From Spirillospora albida (lineage in GTDB: Bacteria > Actinomycetota > Actinomycetes > Streptosporangiales > Streptosporangiaceae), in NCBI RefSeq assembly GCF_000718255.1, contig NZ_JOFJ01000026.1:1-64000 (forward strand): 64,000 nucleotides of DNA, read 5' to 3'. This document shows positions 9,250-17,872 of the stretch, piece by piece. The translations under genes were made by a program, and so were the position numbers. Within the stretch, counting starts at the first letter, position 1; each line of letters starts with the position of its first letter. Under the pieces are notes generated by a model. It saw nothing but the letters and a program-made list of their open reading frames with translations, searched no databases and was not told the origin of the DNA.

Positions 9250-9771
9250 GTGCCGCCGCTGGTCACGTTCGGGCACGGGACCGCCGGACGTGAGGAGCTG
9301 GCCGCCCTGCTCCGCGGCGCCGGCGTCGCGTCCGTCGTGGACGTGCGGACGGCGCCCGGCAGCCGCCGCAACCCCGACGTCCACCGCGACGTCCTGGCGG
9401 AGTGGCTTCCCGCCGCGGGCATCGCCTACCGCTGGGAGAAGCGCCTCGGAGGGTTCCGCAGGCCCGCGCCGGACTCCCCGGACACGTTCTGGCGCAACGA
9501 CTCCTTCCGCGGCTACGCCGGATACACCCGCGACCCCGCCTTCCTGAGCGCCATGGACGAACTGCTGGCCGAGGCCGAGGCGACGTCCACGGCGGTCATG
9601 TGCAGCGAGTCGGTGTGGTGGCGGTGCCATCGCCGGATCATCGCCGACTTCGCCGTGCTCATCCGGGGACGGCCCGCGCTGCATCTCGCCCATGACGGGC
9701 GCCTCGCGGAGCATCCGCCCACGTCAGGGGCGCGGGTCCAGGACGGGCTGCTGGTCTACGACGGCGATTGA
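9250..9771 (+). CDS. DUF488 domain protein
   Basis: This 173-residue protein has the DUF488 pattern: FGHGTAGREEL near the N-terminus, DVRTAPGSRRNPDVHRD, and a C-terminal CSESVWWRCHRRII with two cysteines and a CHR motif. The biochemical role of this family is unknown; the conserved Cys/His/Arg cluster suggests an enzyme or a metal site. GTG 9250 lies 17 bases after the EF-hand gene, so the two may be cotranscribed. Its 3' end overlaps the convergent monooxygenase gene by 16 bases. Confidence 0.85.
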   Translation: MPPLVTFGHGTAGREELAALLRGAGVASVVDVRTAPGSRRNPDVHRDVLAEWLPAAGIAYRWEKRLGGFRRPAPDSPDTFWRNDSFRGYAGYTRDPAFLSAMDELLAEAEATSTAVMCSESVWWRCHRRIIADFAVLIRGRPALHLAHDGRLAEHPPTSGARVQDGLLVYDGD

Positions 9772-10886
9772 GCCGCCTCGGGCCTGCCGATGGCGCGGTG
9801 CAGGGCGGTGAACGCGGCCGTCATCAGGCGGTCCGGGACGGCCGCGCTCATGCGCATCGGCGTCTCGCGCTGCATCAGCGTCTGCGGGCCGGTGAGGGCC
9901 AGGGCCCGGCTCGCGAACCGGGACGCGCGGACGGCGCGGCGGCGGCGCGCGCGGCTGTAGGCGCGCACGGCCGTCGCGGGGTCGTCCGCAAGGGCGTCGC
10001 GCAGCGCCCGCACGTCCTCCAGGGCCTGGTTGGCGCCCAGGCCGAGGACGGGCGGCATCGCGTGGGCCGCGTCGCCCAGCAGGACGGTCCTCCTCCGGCC
10101 CCATTCGCGCGGTATCCGGTGGCGGTGGTGCGGGTACGCGCGCACCTCCGCGGAGGCGAGGGCGTCGAGGAGCTCCGGGATCGGGGAGGCGAACCCGCCG
10201 TACCGCTCCTTCAGCATGATCACGGGGTCGGCCGCGGGGTCGGCGAGCGGCCAGGGGACGTCCAGGAACCACTGGGTGAGCCCGCCGCTGGCGGGGCTCA
10301 GGCCGGCGTAGCCGGAGGCGCCCACGATCAGGACGCCCCGGGCGCCGAGGTCGACCGGGGCGTGGACCAGGCCCTGGAAGCTGGCGACGCCCGTGAACGG
10401 CTCCGGCTCCGCGCCGAACAGGGCGGCGCGGATCGCCGAATGCACCCCGTCGGCGCCGATGAGCAGGTCGGCGGTGTGCTCGCCGCCGTCGCCCGTCCAG
10501 ACCCGGACGTGGTCGCGGTGCTCCTCGAAGCGGGTGACGCCCGCCGCGAAGCGGAGCGTCCCCGCGGGCAGGCCGGCGGTGAGGACGTCCAGCAGCCGGT
10601 CCCTCGTGATCTGGACGAGGGCGCCGCCCCGCTCCACGTCGACCGTCATCACGAGTCGTCCCGAGGCCGTCCTGGTCTCCACGGCGGTCAGCCGGTGACC
10701 CGCACCCGCGACGTCGACGCCGAGGCCGGCGAGGACGGCGAGGCCGTTGCTCCAGAGCGAGACCGAGCCCCCGCCCCGGCGCGGAGCGGGCGCCTTCTCC
10801 AGCACCGTCACCTCGTGGCCGGCGCCGAGCATCGCCCGCGCCGCCGCCAGGCCGCCGATCCCCGCACCCGCGATGAGCACCCGCAT
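9756..10886 (-). CDS. FAD-dependent monooxygenase (PHBH fold)
   Basis: This 376-residue class A flavoprotein monooxygenase begins with the dinucleotide fold GAGIGGLAAARAML. It continues with the DG motif LIGADGVHSAIR and the GD motif LLGDAAHAMPPVLGLGANQALED that contacts FAD ribose and flavin. Enzymes of this family hydroxylate aromatic or related substrates with NAD(P)H and oxygen; the substrate cannot be told from sequence. It is monocistronic. The upstream region carries stacked palindromes, so it is probably controlled by a TetR- or MarR-type repressor that is not encoded next to it. Confidence 0.9.
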   Translation of the reverse strand: MRVLIAGAGIGGLAAARAMLGAGHEVTVLEKAPAPRRGGGSVSLWSNGLAVLAGLGVDVAGAGHRLTAVETRTASGRLVMTVDVERGGALVQITRDRLLDVLTAGLPAGTLRFAAGVTRFEEHRDHVRVWTGDGGEHTADLLIGADGVHSAIRAALFGAEPEPFTGVASFQGLVHAPVDLGARGVLIVGASGYAGLSPASGGLTQWFLDVPWPLADPAADPVIMLKERYGGFASPIPELLDALASAEVRAYPHHRHRIPREWGRRRTVLLGDAAHAMPPVLGLGANQALEDVRALRDALADDPATAVRAYSRARRRRAVRASRFASRALALTGPQTLMQRETPMRMSAAVPDRLMTAAFTALHRAIGRPEAAQSPS

Positions 10887-10896
10887 CCGGACTCCC

Positions 10897-10929
10897 CACG
10901 ACGTCGTGTAGTACTACAAGTTGTAGTAC
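10897..10929. promoter_or_regulatory. Three overlapping palindromes upstream of the monooxygenase
   Basis: Three perfect palindromes overlap within 33 bases, starting 11 bases upstream of the monooxygenase ATG. They are CACGACGTCGTG (10897-10908), TGTAGTACTACA (10907-10918), and 9-base arms GTACTACAA/TTGTAGTAC around a central G (10911-10929). This looks like a repressor operator overlapping the promoter. Confidence 0.65.
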
Positions 10930-10969
10930 ATGAGGGAGGCGGTGGGAAGGCCCGTCTCCGGCACGATCC

Positions 10970-11995
10970 TCAGTGGGGGGTGCCTCGCCCGGTCACGTGG
11001 ATGCCGGTGCGGTCGCCCAGGCGGAGCCGGACCTCGCCGCTCACGCGGATGTCGACCGGGGCGTCCAGGCCGTCGACGGCGACGGTCACCATGGCGTCGT
11101 GGCCGTAGTAGCGGACGTCGGTGACCGTGCCGGCGGGACCCGCCTCACCGGGGTCGGTGAGGCGCAGCTGCTCGGGGCGCAGGATCACCGTGCCGGCGGG
11201 GGACGCGGCGGGCTTGCTCAGCTCGATCGTGCCGAGGGGCGTCTCGGCCGTCCCGTTCGCGGCCGACGCCGGGAGCAGGACGGCGTCGCCCACGAAGCCC
11301 GCGACCCACGGGTCGGCGGGACGGCCGTAGACGTCCTGCGGGGTGCCGCACTGGGCGATCCGGCCGTCGCGGACGACGGCGACGAGGTCGGCGGTCGACA
11401 GCGCCTCCTGCTGGTCGTGCGTGACGAGGAGCGCCGTGGCGCCGATGGCGCGGAGGGCGGCGCGGACGTCGGCGCGCACCCCCGCCCGAAGCGCGCTGTC
11501 CAGGGCGTTGAACGGCTCGTCGAGCAGAACGAGCGCGGGCTCGGGGGCGAGCGCGCGGGCCAGCGCGATCCGCTGCTGCTGCCCGCCGGACAGCTCGTGC
11601 GGCATCCGGTCGCCGTATCCGGACAGCCCGACGAGGTCGAGCATCTCCTCGGCGCGGCGGCGCCGGGTGGAGCGGTCCGTCAGGCCGAACGCGACGTTTC
11701 GGGCGACGCTGAGGTGCGGGAACAGCGCGCCCTCCTGGGGCACGATGCCGACCCGGCGGCGCTCCGGCGGGACGTGCGTCCCGGGCCCGGTGAGGACGCG
11801 CCCGCCCACGGTGACGGTCCCGGCGTCGGCGCGCAGGAACCCCGCGACGACGCGCAGCAGGGTGGTCTTCCCGCAGCCGGACGGGCCGAGCACGGCGGCC
11901 AGGGAGCCGCTGGGGACGGTGAGGTCCAGCCCGTCGAGGACGGTCGCGTCCGGGCCGTACGCCTTGGTGAGGCCCTCGATCCGCAGGTCGGTCAT
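10970..11995 (-). CDS. Ferric iron ABC transporter ATP-binding protein (FbpC type)
   Basis: This 341-residue ATPase has an N-terminal ABC domain with GPSGCGKTT (K43), Q-loop VPQEGALFPHLSV, signature LSGGQQQR, Walker B VLLDEPFNALD and H-loop VTHDQQEA. A C-terminal TOBE-like domain follows from about residue 240. The pattern is that of the CUT/Fbp class importing ferric iron. Its start shares a base with the stop of the upstream permease gene, and it closes a three-gene unit of binding protein, permease and ATPase. Confidence 0.93.
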   Translation of the reverse strand: MTDLRIEGLTKAYGPDATVLDGLDLTVPSGSLAAVLGPSGCGKTTLLRVVAGFLRADAGTVTVGGRVLTGPGTHVPPERRRVGIVPQEGALFPHLSVARNVAFGLTDRSTRRRRAEEMLDLVGLSGYGDRMPHELSGGQQQRIALARALAPEPALVLLDEPFNALDSALRAGVRADVRAALRAIGATALLVTHDQQEALSTADLVAVVRDGRIAQCGTPQDVYGRPADPWVAGFVGDAVLLPASAANGTAETPLGTIELSKPAASPAGTVILRPEQLRLTDPGEAGPAGTVTDVRYYGHDAMVTVAVDGLDAPVDIRVSGEVRLRLGDRTGIHVTGRGTPH

Positions 11996-13509
11996 CAGCG
12001 CTTCCTCCCGAGGAGGTACGAGGGGACGGCCGCGAGCAGGATCAGCGCGGCCGCGTACGGGGCGGCGTCGGCGTAGGACGCGACGCCGGTCTCGGTCCAC
12101 AGGCGGGTGGCGAGGGTGTCCATGCCGGTGGGCCGCAGCAGGAGGGTGGCGGGGAGCTCCTTCATGCAGACGACGAACGTCAGGGCGGCGCCCGCCGCGA
12201 CGCCGGGGGCGGCGAGCGGCACCGTGACGGTCCGCAGGACGTTGAGCGGGCCGCGGCCGAGGGAGCGGGCGACGTCCTCCAGGACGGGCGGCGACTGCAG
12301 GACGGCCGCGCGGGTGGCGGCGACGGCGAGCGGCAGGAACAGCACCGCGTACGCGCAGACCAGCAGGGGCAGCTCCTGGTAGAGCGGGGTGGCGTAGCGG
12401 ACGGCGAAGAACACCATCGACAGCGCGACGGTGATGCCGGGCAGGGCGTGCCCCGCGTAGGCGGCCTGCTCGAGGAGGCCGGCGGCGCGGCCCCGGTGGC
12501 GGGCGGCGACCACCCCGACGGGCAGGGCGAGGACGGTGGTCAGCGCGGCTCCGGCGGCGGCGACGCCGAGGGTGGTCAGCGCGGTGCCGAAGAGCCCGGC
12601 GGGGTCCCATGTGGAGCGGTTGCCGGTCGCGAGCCAGTAGCCGAGCGTGCCGAGGGGGAAGGCGACGGCGGCCGCGAAGACCGCCGCGGCCCAGGCCAGG
12701 GCGGGGGCCGTCCAGCGGCCGAGCCGCGCGGGCACGGCGGGGCGGGCGGTGCCGGTGCCCGTACGGGCGTGGCCGCGCCGCCCGCGCGTCCGAGTCTCCA
12801 GCGCGACGAGCCCGACGGTCATCGCCACGAGGACGACGCTGAGCGCGGCGGCCGGCGTGCGGTCGAAACTCGCCTGGTAGGACGTGTAGATGCCGCGTGT
12901 GAACGTGTCGTACCGCATCAGCGACACCGCGCCGAAGTCCGACAGGACGTACAGCGCGACGAGCAGCGCCCCGCCCGCCGCCGCCGGGCGGAGCTGGGGG
13001 AGGACGACGCGCAGGAACGTCCGGGACGGGCCCACCCCCAGGGACCGGGACGCCTCCTCCTGCGCGGGGTCGATCCCGCGCAGCGCGGCGGCGACCGGCA
13101 GGTAGACGTACGGGTAGCTGACCAGGGTGAGCGCGACCGCCGATCCGGTGAACCCGGAGAGGCCCGGGACCGCCGACAGCCACGCGAACGCGGCGACGTA
13201 GCTGGGCACGGCCAGCGGCAGGGTGACCGCCACCGACCAGGCGCGCCCGCCGGGCAGGGCGGTGCGGACGGTGAGCCAGGCGAGCGAGATCCCGAGGACG
13301 AGGCAGGCCGCCACCACGGCGGCGGCGAGCGCGAGGCTGCGCCCGAGGAGCTGGGCGGTGCCCTCGGTCGTCATGACGCTCCAGGCGAAGCCGGGCCCCC
13401 GCTCCAGCGCGCGCACGGCGAGGTAGCCGAGCGGCAGCAGGGCGAGGGCCCCGGCCAGGCACGCCGGTCCGAGCAGGATCCGGGGCGCGCGGGTCGTGGC
13501 TGTGGCCAT
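11995..13509 (-). CDS. Ferric iron ABC transporter permease (FbpB type, two fused permease halves)
   Basis: This 504-residue membrane protein has about twelve helices in two halves, each with an inner-membrane permease loop: EEASRSLGVGPSRTFLRVVLP in the first and EDVARSLGRGPLNVLRTVTVP in the second. The duplicated EAA loops are the hallmark of FbpB-type ferric permeases and bind the ATPase. A basic, Gly/Thr-rich linker at about residues 240-265 joins the halves. It lies 6 bases downstream of the binding-protein gene. Confidence 0.93.
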   Translation of the reverse strand: MATATTRAPRILLGPACLAGALALLPLGYLAVRALERGPGFAWSVMTTEGTAQLLGRSLALAAAVVAACLVLGISLAWLTVRTALPGGRAWSVAVTLPLAVPSYVAAFAWLSAVPGLSGFTGSAVALTLVSYPYVYLPVAAALRGIDPAQEEASRSLGVGPSRTFLRVVLPQLRPAAAGGALLVALYVLSDFGAVSLMRYDTFTRGIYTSYQASFDRTPAAALSVVLVAMTVGLVALETRTRGRRGHARTGTGTARPAVPARLGRWTAPALAWAAAVFAAAVAFPLGTLGYWLATGNRSTWDPAGLFGTALTTLGVAAAGAALTTVLALPVGVVAARHRGRAAGLLEQAAYAGHALPGITVALSMVFFAVRYATPLYQELPLLVCAYAVLFLPLAVAATRAAVLQSPPVLEDVARSLGRGPLNVLRTVTVPLAAPGVAAGAALTFVVCMKELPATLLLRPTGMDTLATRLWTETGVASYADAAPYAAALILLAAVPSYLLGRKR

Positions 13510-13515
13510 CCGGGG

Positions 13516-14532
13516 TCAGACCATCCCGGCTTCCCGCAGCATCGCCAGCGTCTGCTCCAGCGACTCCAGCCTGCCGAGGTCGATCTCGGGGGACTTCAGC
13601 GAGTCCAGCGGGGGCAGGCCGGGGACGGTGCTGGTGACGCCGGAGGCGAGCGGGTACTCCTTCGTCTCGTCGCTGAAGTACGTCTGGGCCTCCTCGGCGA
13701 GGAGGTAGTCGACGGCCTTGAGCGCCGCCGCGTGGTGCTTCGCGCCCTTGAGGACGCCCACGCCCGCCACGTTGATCAGAGCCCCGGGGTCGGCGCCGGG
13801 CAGGTAGTGCAGCTTCGCGGTGACCTTGGCCTCGCCCTTCTCGGCGACCCGCTCGTACCAGTAGTAGTGGTTGATCAGCCCGAGCCCGACCTCGCCCTTG
13901 TCCACGGCGTCGAGGACGGCGATGTTGTTGTCGTACGCCTTCACGCCGTTGGCCTTGAGGCCCTTGAGCCAGGCGCGGGTGGCGGCGTCGCCGTCGAGGA
14001 CGCGCATGCCGGTGACGAACGCCTGGAAGGACGCGTTGGTCGGCGCGTAGCCGATCTTGCCCTTCCACTCCGGCCTGACGAGGTCCCGGACGCTGTTCGG
14101 CGGCTTGGGGACCGAGGCCGGGTGGTAGGCCAGCACGCGGACGCGGCCGGAGACGCCGACCCAGTCGCCGCCGCCGCCGCGGAACTTCGCGTCCACCTTG
14201 TCCAGGGTCGGCTGCGGCAGTTTGTCGAGGCGGCCCTTGCCGGCGAGGGCCCCGAGCGCGCCGGCGTCCTGGGAGAGGAACAGGTCCGCCTTGGTCTTGG
14301 AGCCCTCCTCCAGCAGCTGCGCGGACAGTTCGGCGCTGGTGCCGTACCGGACCTCGACGTCGGTGCCGAGGTGCTTCTCGAGCTTCTCGAGGATCGGCTT
14401 GACGAGGCCCTCGTTGCGGCCGGAGTAGATGACGAGCCCGGCGTCGGACCCGAAGCCGCAGGCCGCGGCGAGGGGGAGGACCAAAGCCGCCGAGGCGAGG
14501 ACGGAGGTGATACGGCGCAAGGGGTGTCGCAT
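13516..14532 (-). CDS. Ferric iron-binding lipoprotein (FbpA type)
   Basis: This 338-residue extracellular binding protein has a signal peptide ending in the lipobox LAAAC, then the Fbp-type start LVIYSGRNEGLVKPI. Further family stretches are DLFLSQDAGALG, PEWKGKIGYAPTNASF and a LINHYYWYE segment holding the paired tyrosines that coordinate ferric iron in FbpA relatives. It delivers iron to the permease encoded next. ATG 14532 is preceded by GAGGAA. The promoter region holds an iron box about 40 bases upstream, so transcription should rise when iron is scarce. Confidence 0.94.
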   Translation of the reverse strand: MRHPLRRITSVLASAALVLPLAAACGFGSDAGLVIYSGRNEGLVKPILEKLEKHLGTDVEVRYGTSAELSAQLLEEGSKTKADLFLSQDAGALGALAGKGRLDKLPQPTLDKVDAKFRGGGGDWVGVSGRVRVLAYHPASVPKPPNSVRDLVRPEWKGKIGYAPTNASFQAFVTGMRVLDGDAATRAWLKGLKANGVKAYDNNIAVLDAVDKGEVGLGLINHYYWYERVAEKGEAKVTAKLHYLPGADPGALINVAGVGVLKGAKHHAAALKAVDYLLAEEAQTYFSDETKEYPLASGVTSTVPGLPPLDSLKSPEIDLGRLESLEQTLAMLREAGMV

Positions 14533-14571
14533 GGGTTCCTCGTGACGCGGGTTTTGAGGTGCTTTTGGTTG

Positions 14572-14590
14572 ATAGGTTAGCCTTACTTAA
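14572..14590. promoter_or_regulatory. DtxR/IdeR-type iron box between divergent operons
   Basis: The 19-base sequence ATAGGTTAGCCTTACTTAA matches the actinobacterial iron box (TTAGGTTAG-C-CTAACCTAA type). The left half is nearly perfect and the right half is degenerate. It sits 40 bases upstream of the ferric binding-protein gene on the minus strand and 9 bases before the adenylation-acyltransferase fusion gene on the plus strand, so one repressor dimer pair could control both. Confidence 0.8.
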
Positions 14591-14599
14591 TATATAGGC

Positions 14600-17107
14600 G
14601 TGAGCAACCCCCACCCAAGCCCGCGGGCCGTTCCGTTCGCCCGTGACCTGGCCGGACACGCCGACCGGACGGCGGTCGTCACCGCCTCCGGCGCGCTGAC
14701 CTACCGGGAGCTGGCCGCCCGGGTCGCGTCGGCCGCCCGGCGCCTCGGCCCCGAGCGGCGGCTGGTCCTGCTCGCGGCGGGCAACACGGTCGACGCGCTC
14801 GTCGTCTACCTGGCTGCGCTGGCGGGGGGCCATCCCGTTCTCCTCGGCCCCGCCGACCGCCCCGAGGCGCTGCGGTCGCTGGCCGCCGCCTACGACCCCG
14901 ACGTCGTGGCGGGCCCGGACGGCACGCTCGACGAGCGGCGCGACGTCTCCGCTCACACCCTGCACCCCGATCTGGCGCTGCTGCTGAGCACGTCCGGGAC
15001 CACCGGTGCCCCGAAGCTCGTCCGGCTGTCGCACGAGAACCTGCAGGCGAACGCCGCGTCCATCGCCGAGTACCTGGGAATCGGGGACGGCGACCGCGCC
15101 GCCACGACCCTGCCGATGTCGTACTGCTACGGGCTGTCGGTGATCAACAGTCACCTGCTGCGCGGGGCGGCGCTCGTCCTGACCGACCTCTCGGTGACCG
15201 ACGACCGCTTCTGGACCCTGTTCCGCGACGCGCGGGCCACGACCCTGGCGGGCGTCCCTTACACGTTCGACCTGCTGGACCGGGTGGGCTTCGCCGACAT
15301 GCGGCTCCCGCACCTGCGCTACGTCACGCAGGCCGGCGGCCGGCTCGGCGCCGACCGGGTGGCGCGCTACGCGGCGCTCGGGCGGCGGCGCGGCTGGGAC
15401 CTGGTCGTCATGTACGGCCAGACCGAGGCGACCGCCCGGATGGCGTACCTGCCGCCCGACCTCGCCGAGGCGCATCCGCAGGCGATCGGCGTCCCGGTCC
15501 CGGGCGGGTCCTTCCGGCTCGAGCCGCTGCCCGACCGGCCCGGCCAGGACACCGGGGAACTCGTCTACTCGGGGCCGAACGTCATGCTGGGCTACGCCGA
15601 GGCCCCCGCCGACCTGGCCCTCGGCCGGACCGTCGAGGAACTGCGCACCGGCGACGTCGCGCGGCTCCTGCCGGGCGGCCTGTACGAGATCGTCGGGCGG
15701 CGCGGCCGGTTCGTGAAGCTGTTCGGCCTGCGGATCGACCCCGAGCGCGTCGAGGCGATGCTCGGCGAGCACGGCCTGGACGCCTGCTGCGCCGGCGACG
15801 ACCAGGGCCTCGTCGTGGCCGTGGCGGGGGAGGGAGCCGACGCCGGGCGCGTCCGGCGGCTCGTCGCGGCCGAGTGCGGCCTGCCCGCCCGAGTGATCGC
15901 CGTCAGCACGCCGCCCGAGCTGCCCCGGCTGCCCACGGGCAAGCCCGACTATCGGGCCGTCCTGCGGTCGGGGCGGCCCGCGCACGCGTCCACGACCGAC
16001 CTCTGCCGGCTGTACGCGGAGATCCTGGACCGCTCGGACGTCACGGAGGACAGCAGCTTCGTCGGCCTGGGCGGCGACTCCCTGTCCTACGTGGAGATGT
16101 CGATCAAGCTGGAGGAGGCGCTCGGGCCGCTCCCCCCGGACTGGCACACGCGTCCCATCCGCGACCTGCGCCGCCCGGCGCCGCGCGCCCGGCGGCGGAC
16201 CCTGGAGACGGGCATCGCCCTGCGCGCCGCCGCGATCGTCCTCGTCGTCGGATCGCACATCGGCGTCTTCCAGCTGCGGGGCGGCGCGCACGTCCTGCTC
16301 GCGGTGGCGGGCTACAACTTCGCCCGCTTCCACCTCACGCCCGCCGGACGCCCCGAACGCCGCGCGCACGTCCTGAGCGCCCTGGCGAGGATCGCCGTGC
16401 CGAGCGTCGCGTGGATCGCCGTGGCGGCGCTTTTCACCGCCGACTACCACCTCGTGGACGCCCTCCTGCTCAAGAGCGCGACCGGGCACGACAGCAACTA
16501 CTGGTTCATCGAGGCCATCGTCTACATCCTGCTCGCCATGGCCGCGTGGCTGAGCGTCCCCGCGCTGGACCGGGCGGAGCGCCGGGCTCCCTTCCGCTTC
16601 GCCTGCGGCCTCCTGCTCGCGGGCCTGCTCGTCCGGTACGACTTCGGCGGGCTCACCGCCCTGCCGGACGCGATCACCGCGTTCTGGATGTTCCCCCTCG
16701 GCTGGGCGGCGGCCAAGGCGGAGGGCGCCGCCGGGCGGCTGCTGGTGACCGGCGCGGCGCTCGCCAGCGTCCCCGGCTACTTCGGCGGGGGCGAGCTGGC
16801 GCGGGAGGTCCTCGTCATCGCCGCCCTGGCGCTGCTGGTCTGGGTCCCGGCGCTGCCGAGCGCGCGCCCGCTCAACCGGCTCGCCGGCGTGCTGGCCGGC
16901 GCCTCCCTCTACATCTACCTCGTCCACTGGCAGATCTACCCGCTGCTGGAGGACCGCTCGGAAACCCTGGCGCTGCCGGCGTCCCTGGCGGGCGGCGTCC
17001 TGTACGCCGCCGTCTACGCGGCCGCGGCCGCCAGGGCCGCGCGCTGGGCGGCCTCCGGGCCTCTCACCGCGGCGCGCTCCCGCTCGTCCCCGGCGACAGG
17101 CGCGTGA
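14600..17107 (+). CDS. Fusion protein: acyl-adenylating domain + carrier domain + membrane acyltransferase
   Basis: This 835-residue protein has three parts. Residues 1-455 are an AMP-forming ligase with STSGTTGAPK at about 131, YGQTEAT, LRTGDVARLLPGG, and catalytic K448 in LPTGKPDY. Residues 470-525 are a carrier domain with the phosphopantetheine serine at about S494 in GLGGDSLSY. From about 535 to 820 come some nine or ten membrane helices of the acyltransferase-3 type, with a conserved-looking His in VVGSHIGVF. The layout suggests that an acid is activated, loaded on the carrier arm and passed to a membrane or exported acceptor, similar in logic to DltA-DltC-DltB but in one chain. Its substrate is unknown. 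The iron box ends 9 bases before the GTG. The Shine-Dalgarno is weak, so the transcript may be nearly leaderless. Confidence 0.85.
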   Translation: MSNPHPSPRAVPFARDLAGHADRTAVVTASGALTYRELAARVASAARRLGPERRLVLLAAGNTVDALVVYLAALAGGHPVLLGPADRPEALRSLAAAYDPDVVAGPDGTLDERRDVSAHTLHPDLALLLSTSGTTGAPKLVRLSHENLQANAASIAEYLGIGDGDRAATTLPMSYCYGLSVINSHLLRGAALVLTDLSVTDDRFWTLFRDARATTLAGVPYTFDLLDRVGFADMRLPHLRYVTQAGGRLGADRVARYAALGRRRGWDLVVMYGQTEATARMAYLPPDLAEAHPQAIGVPVPGGSFRLEPLPDRPGQDTGELVYSGPNVMLGYAEAPADLALGRTVEELRTGDVARLLPGGLYEIVGRRGRFVKLFGLRIDPERVEAMLGEHGLDACCAGDDQGLVVAVAGEGADAGRVRRLVAAECGLPARVIAVSTPPELPRLPTGKPDYRAVLRSGRPAHASTTDLCRLYAEILDRSDVTEDSSFVGLGGDSLSYVEMSIKLEEALGPLPPDWHTRPIRDLRRPAPRARRRTLETGIALRAAAIVLVVGSHIGVFQLRGGAHVLLAVAGYNFARFHLTPAGRPERRAHVLSALARIAVPSVAWIAVAALFTADYHLVDALLLKSATGHDSNYWFIEAIVYILLAMAAWLSVPALDRAERRAPFRFACGLLLAGLLVRYDFGGLTALPDAITAFWMFPLGWAAAKAEGAAGRLLVTGAALASVPGYFGGGELAREVLVIAALALLVWVPALPSARPLNRLAGVLAGASLYIYLVHWQIYPLLEDRSETLALPASLAGGVLYAAVYAAAAARAARWAASGPLTAARSRSSPATGA

Positions 17108-17140
17108 AAGGCGCCCTCCCGATAGAACCGCGCGACACCG

Positions 17141-17212
17141 CTGGACGGCCGGGGTCAGGTCCGGATCGCGCTGGAGACGGAGTTCAACTTCGTGCTGGAG
17201 GCGCGGCCCTGA
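17141..17212 (+). pseudogene. Possible 3' remnant of an unidentified gene
   Basis: Between two genes a 23-codon open stretch reads LDGRGQVRIALETEFNFVLE... and ends in TGA. It has protein-like composition (alternating hydrophobic and charged residues) but no start codon or ribosome site. It may be the tail of a deleted gene; I do not recognise the family, and chance is possible. Confidence 0.2.
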
Positions 17213-17236
17213 ACGCCGGAGCGGACCGGGGCGCGC

Positions 17237-17872
17237 TCACCCTCGCCCGTTCCCTGGTGGCGAGCCTCTGAGCGCGGCGAGGAGGCCGGTCATCACGGCG
17301 GTCTCCTTGCGCTGGTCGGAGATCATGAGGGTGGCGGTCGCCCGGACGTGGGGGACCGCGGCGCGGGCGACGGCGGCGGCCGCCATGGGGATCGCGCCCT
17401 CATGGTGGCGGATCATCAGCTCCAGGAACCGGATGTCGAGGCGCCTCCCCGTGGCCTCGCCCAGGGACGCGATCTCCTGCTGCGAGGCCATGCCCGGCAT
17501 CTCCCCGTTCCCGTGCCCGTGGTGGCCGTCCCTCATCCAGGTCATCGGCGGGCCGGACGGGACCTGCGGCGCCCTCCACAGCGCCAGCCAGCCCTGCATG
17601 TGCCCGATCTCCCGGGTCTGGTTCAGCTCGATCGACAGGGCGAGCTGCGCCACTTGCGGGCTCGTCCGGCCCCGCACCGCCTGCGCCATCGTGACCGCCT
17701 GCTGATGGTGGACGACCATGTCCTGCGCGAACCCGATGTCGGCGGGGGAGGGCGACGCCGCCGCCGACGCCGGGGCGGGCCGGTCGTCGGGCAGCAGCAT
17801 CACCGTCCCCCCGCCGAGCACGAGGAACGCGACGGCGGACAGGACGCGTCCGGCGCGTGGCCGCTCGGTCAC
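17237..17872 (-). CDS. DUF305 protein, membrane-anchored or exported
   Basis: This 211-residue protein has one N-terminal hydrophobic segment (VLSAVAFLVLGGGTVMLL) and then two DUF305 halves. Each has a paired-histidine helix, DMVVHHQQAVTMAQ and LMIRHHEGAIPMA. A His/Met-rich loop (GHHGHGNGEMPGM) lies between them. DUF305 proteins are four-helix, ferritin-like bundles, some of which bind copper extracellularly; metal binding here is inferred from the His/Met content. GTG 17872 overlaps the stop of the upstream secreted propeller gene, so the two are one transcript. Confidence 0.88.
   Translation of the reverse strand: MTERPRAGRVLSAVAFLVLGGGTVMLLPDDRPAPASAAASPSPADIGFAQDMVVHHQQAVTMAQAVRGRTSPQVAQLALSIELNQTREIGHMQGWLALWRAPQVPSGPPMTWMRDGHHGHGNGEMPGMASQQEIASLGEATGRRLDIRFLELMIRHHEGAIPMAAAAVARAAVPHVRATATLMISDQRKETAVMTGLLAALRGSPPGNGRG

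Noticed and set aside
10970..16927. A very long open frame on the minus strand spanning the fusion gene, the binding protein and the permease.
   Set aside because: Open frames of this size arise from high GC. Only its last third is the ATPase gene; the rest is antisense to or out of frame with clear genes and has an Arg/Gly/Pro-rich composition.
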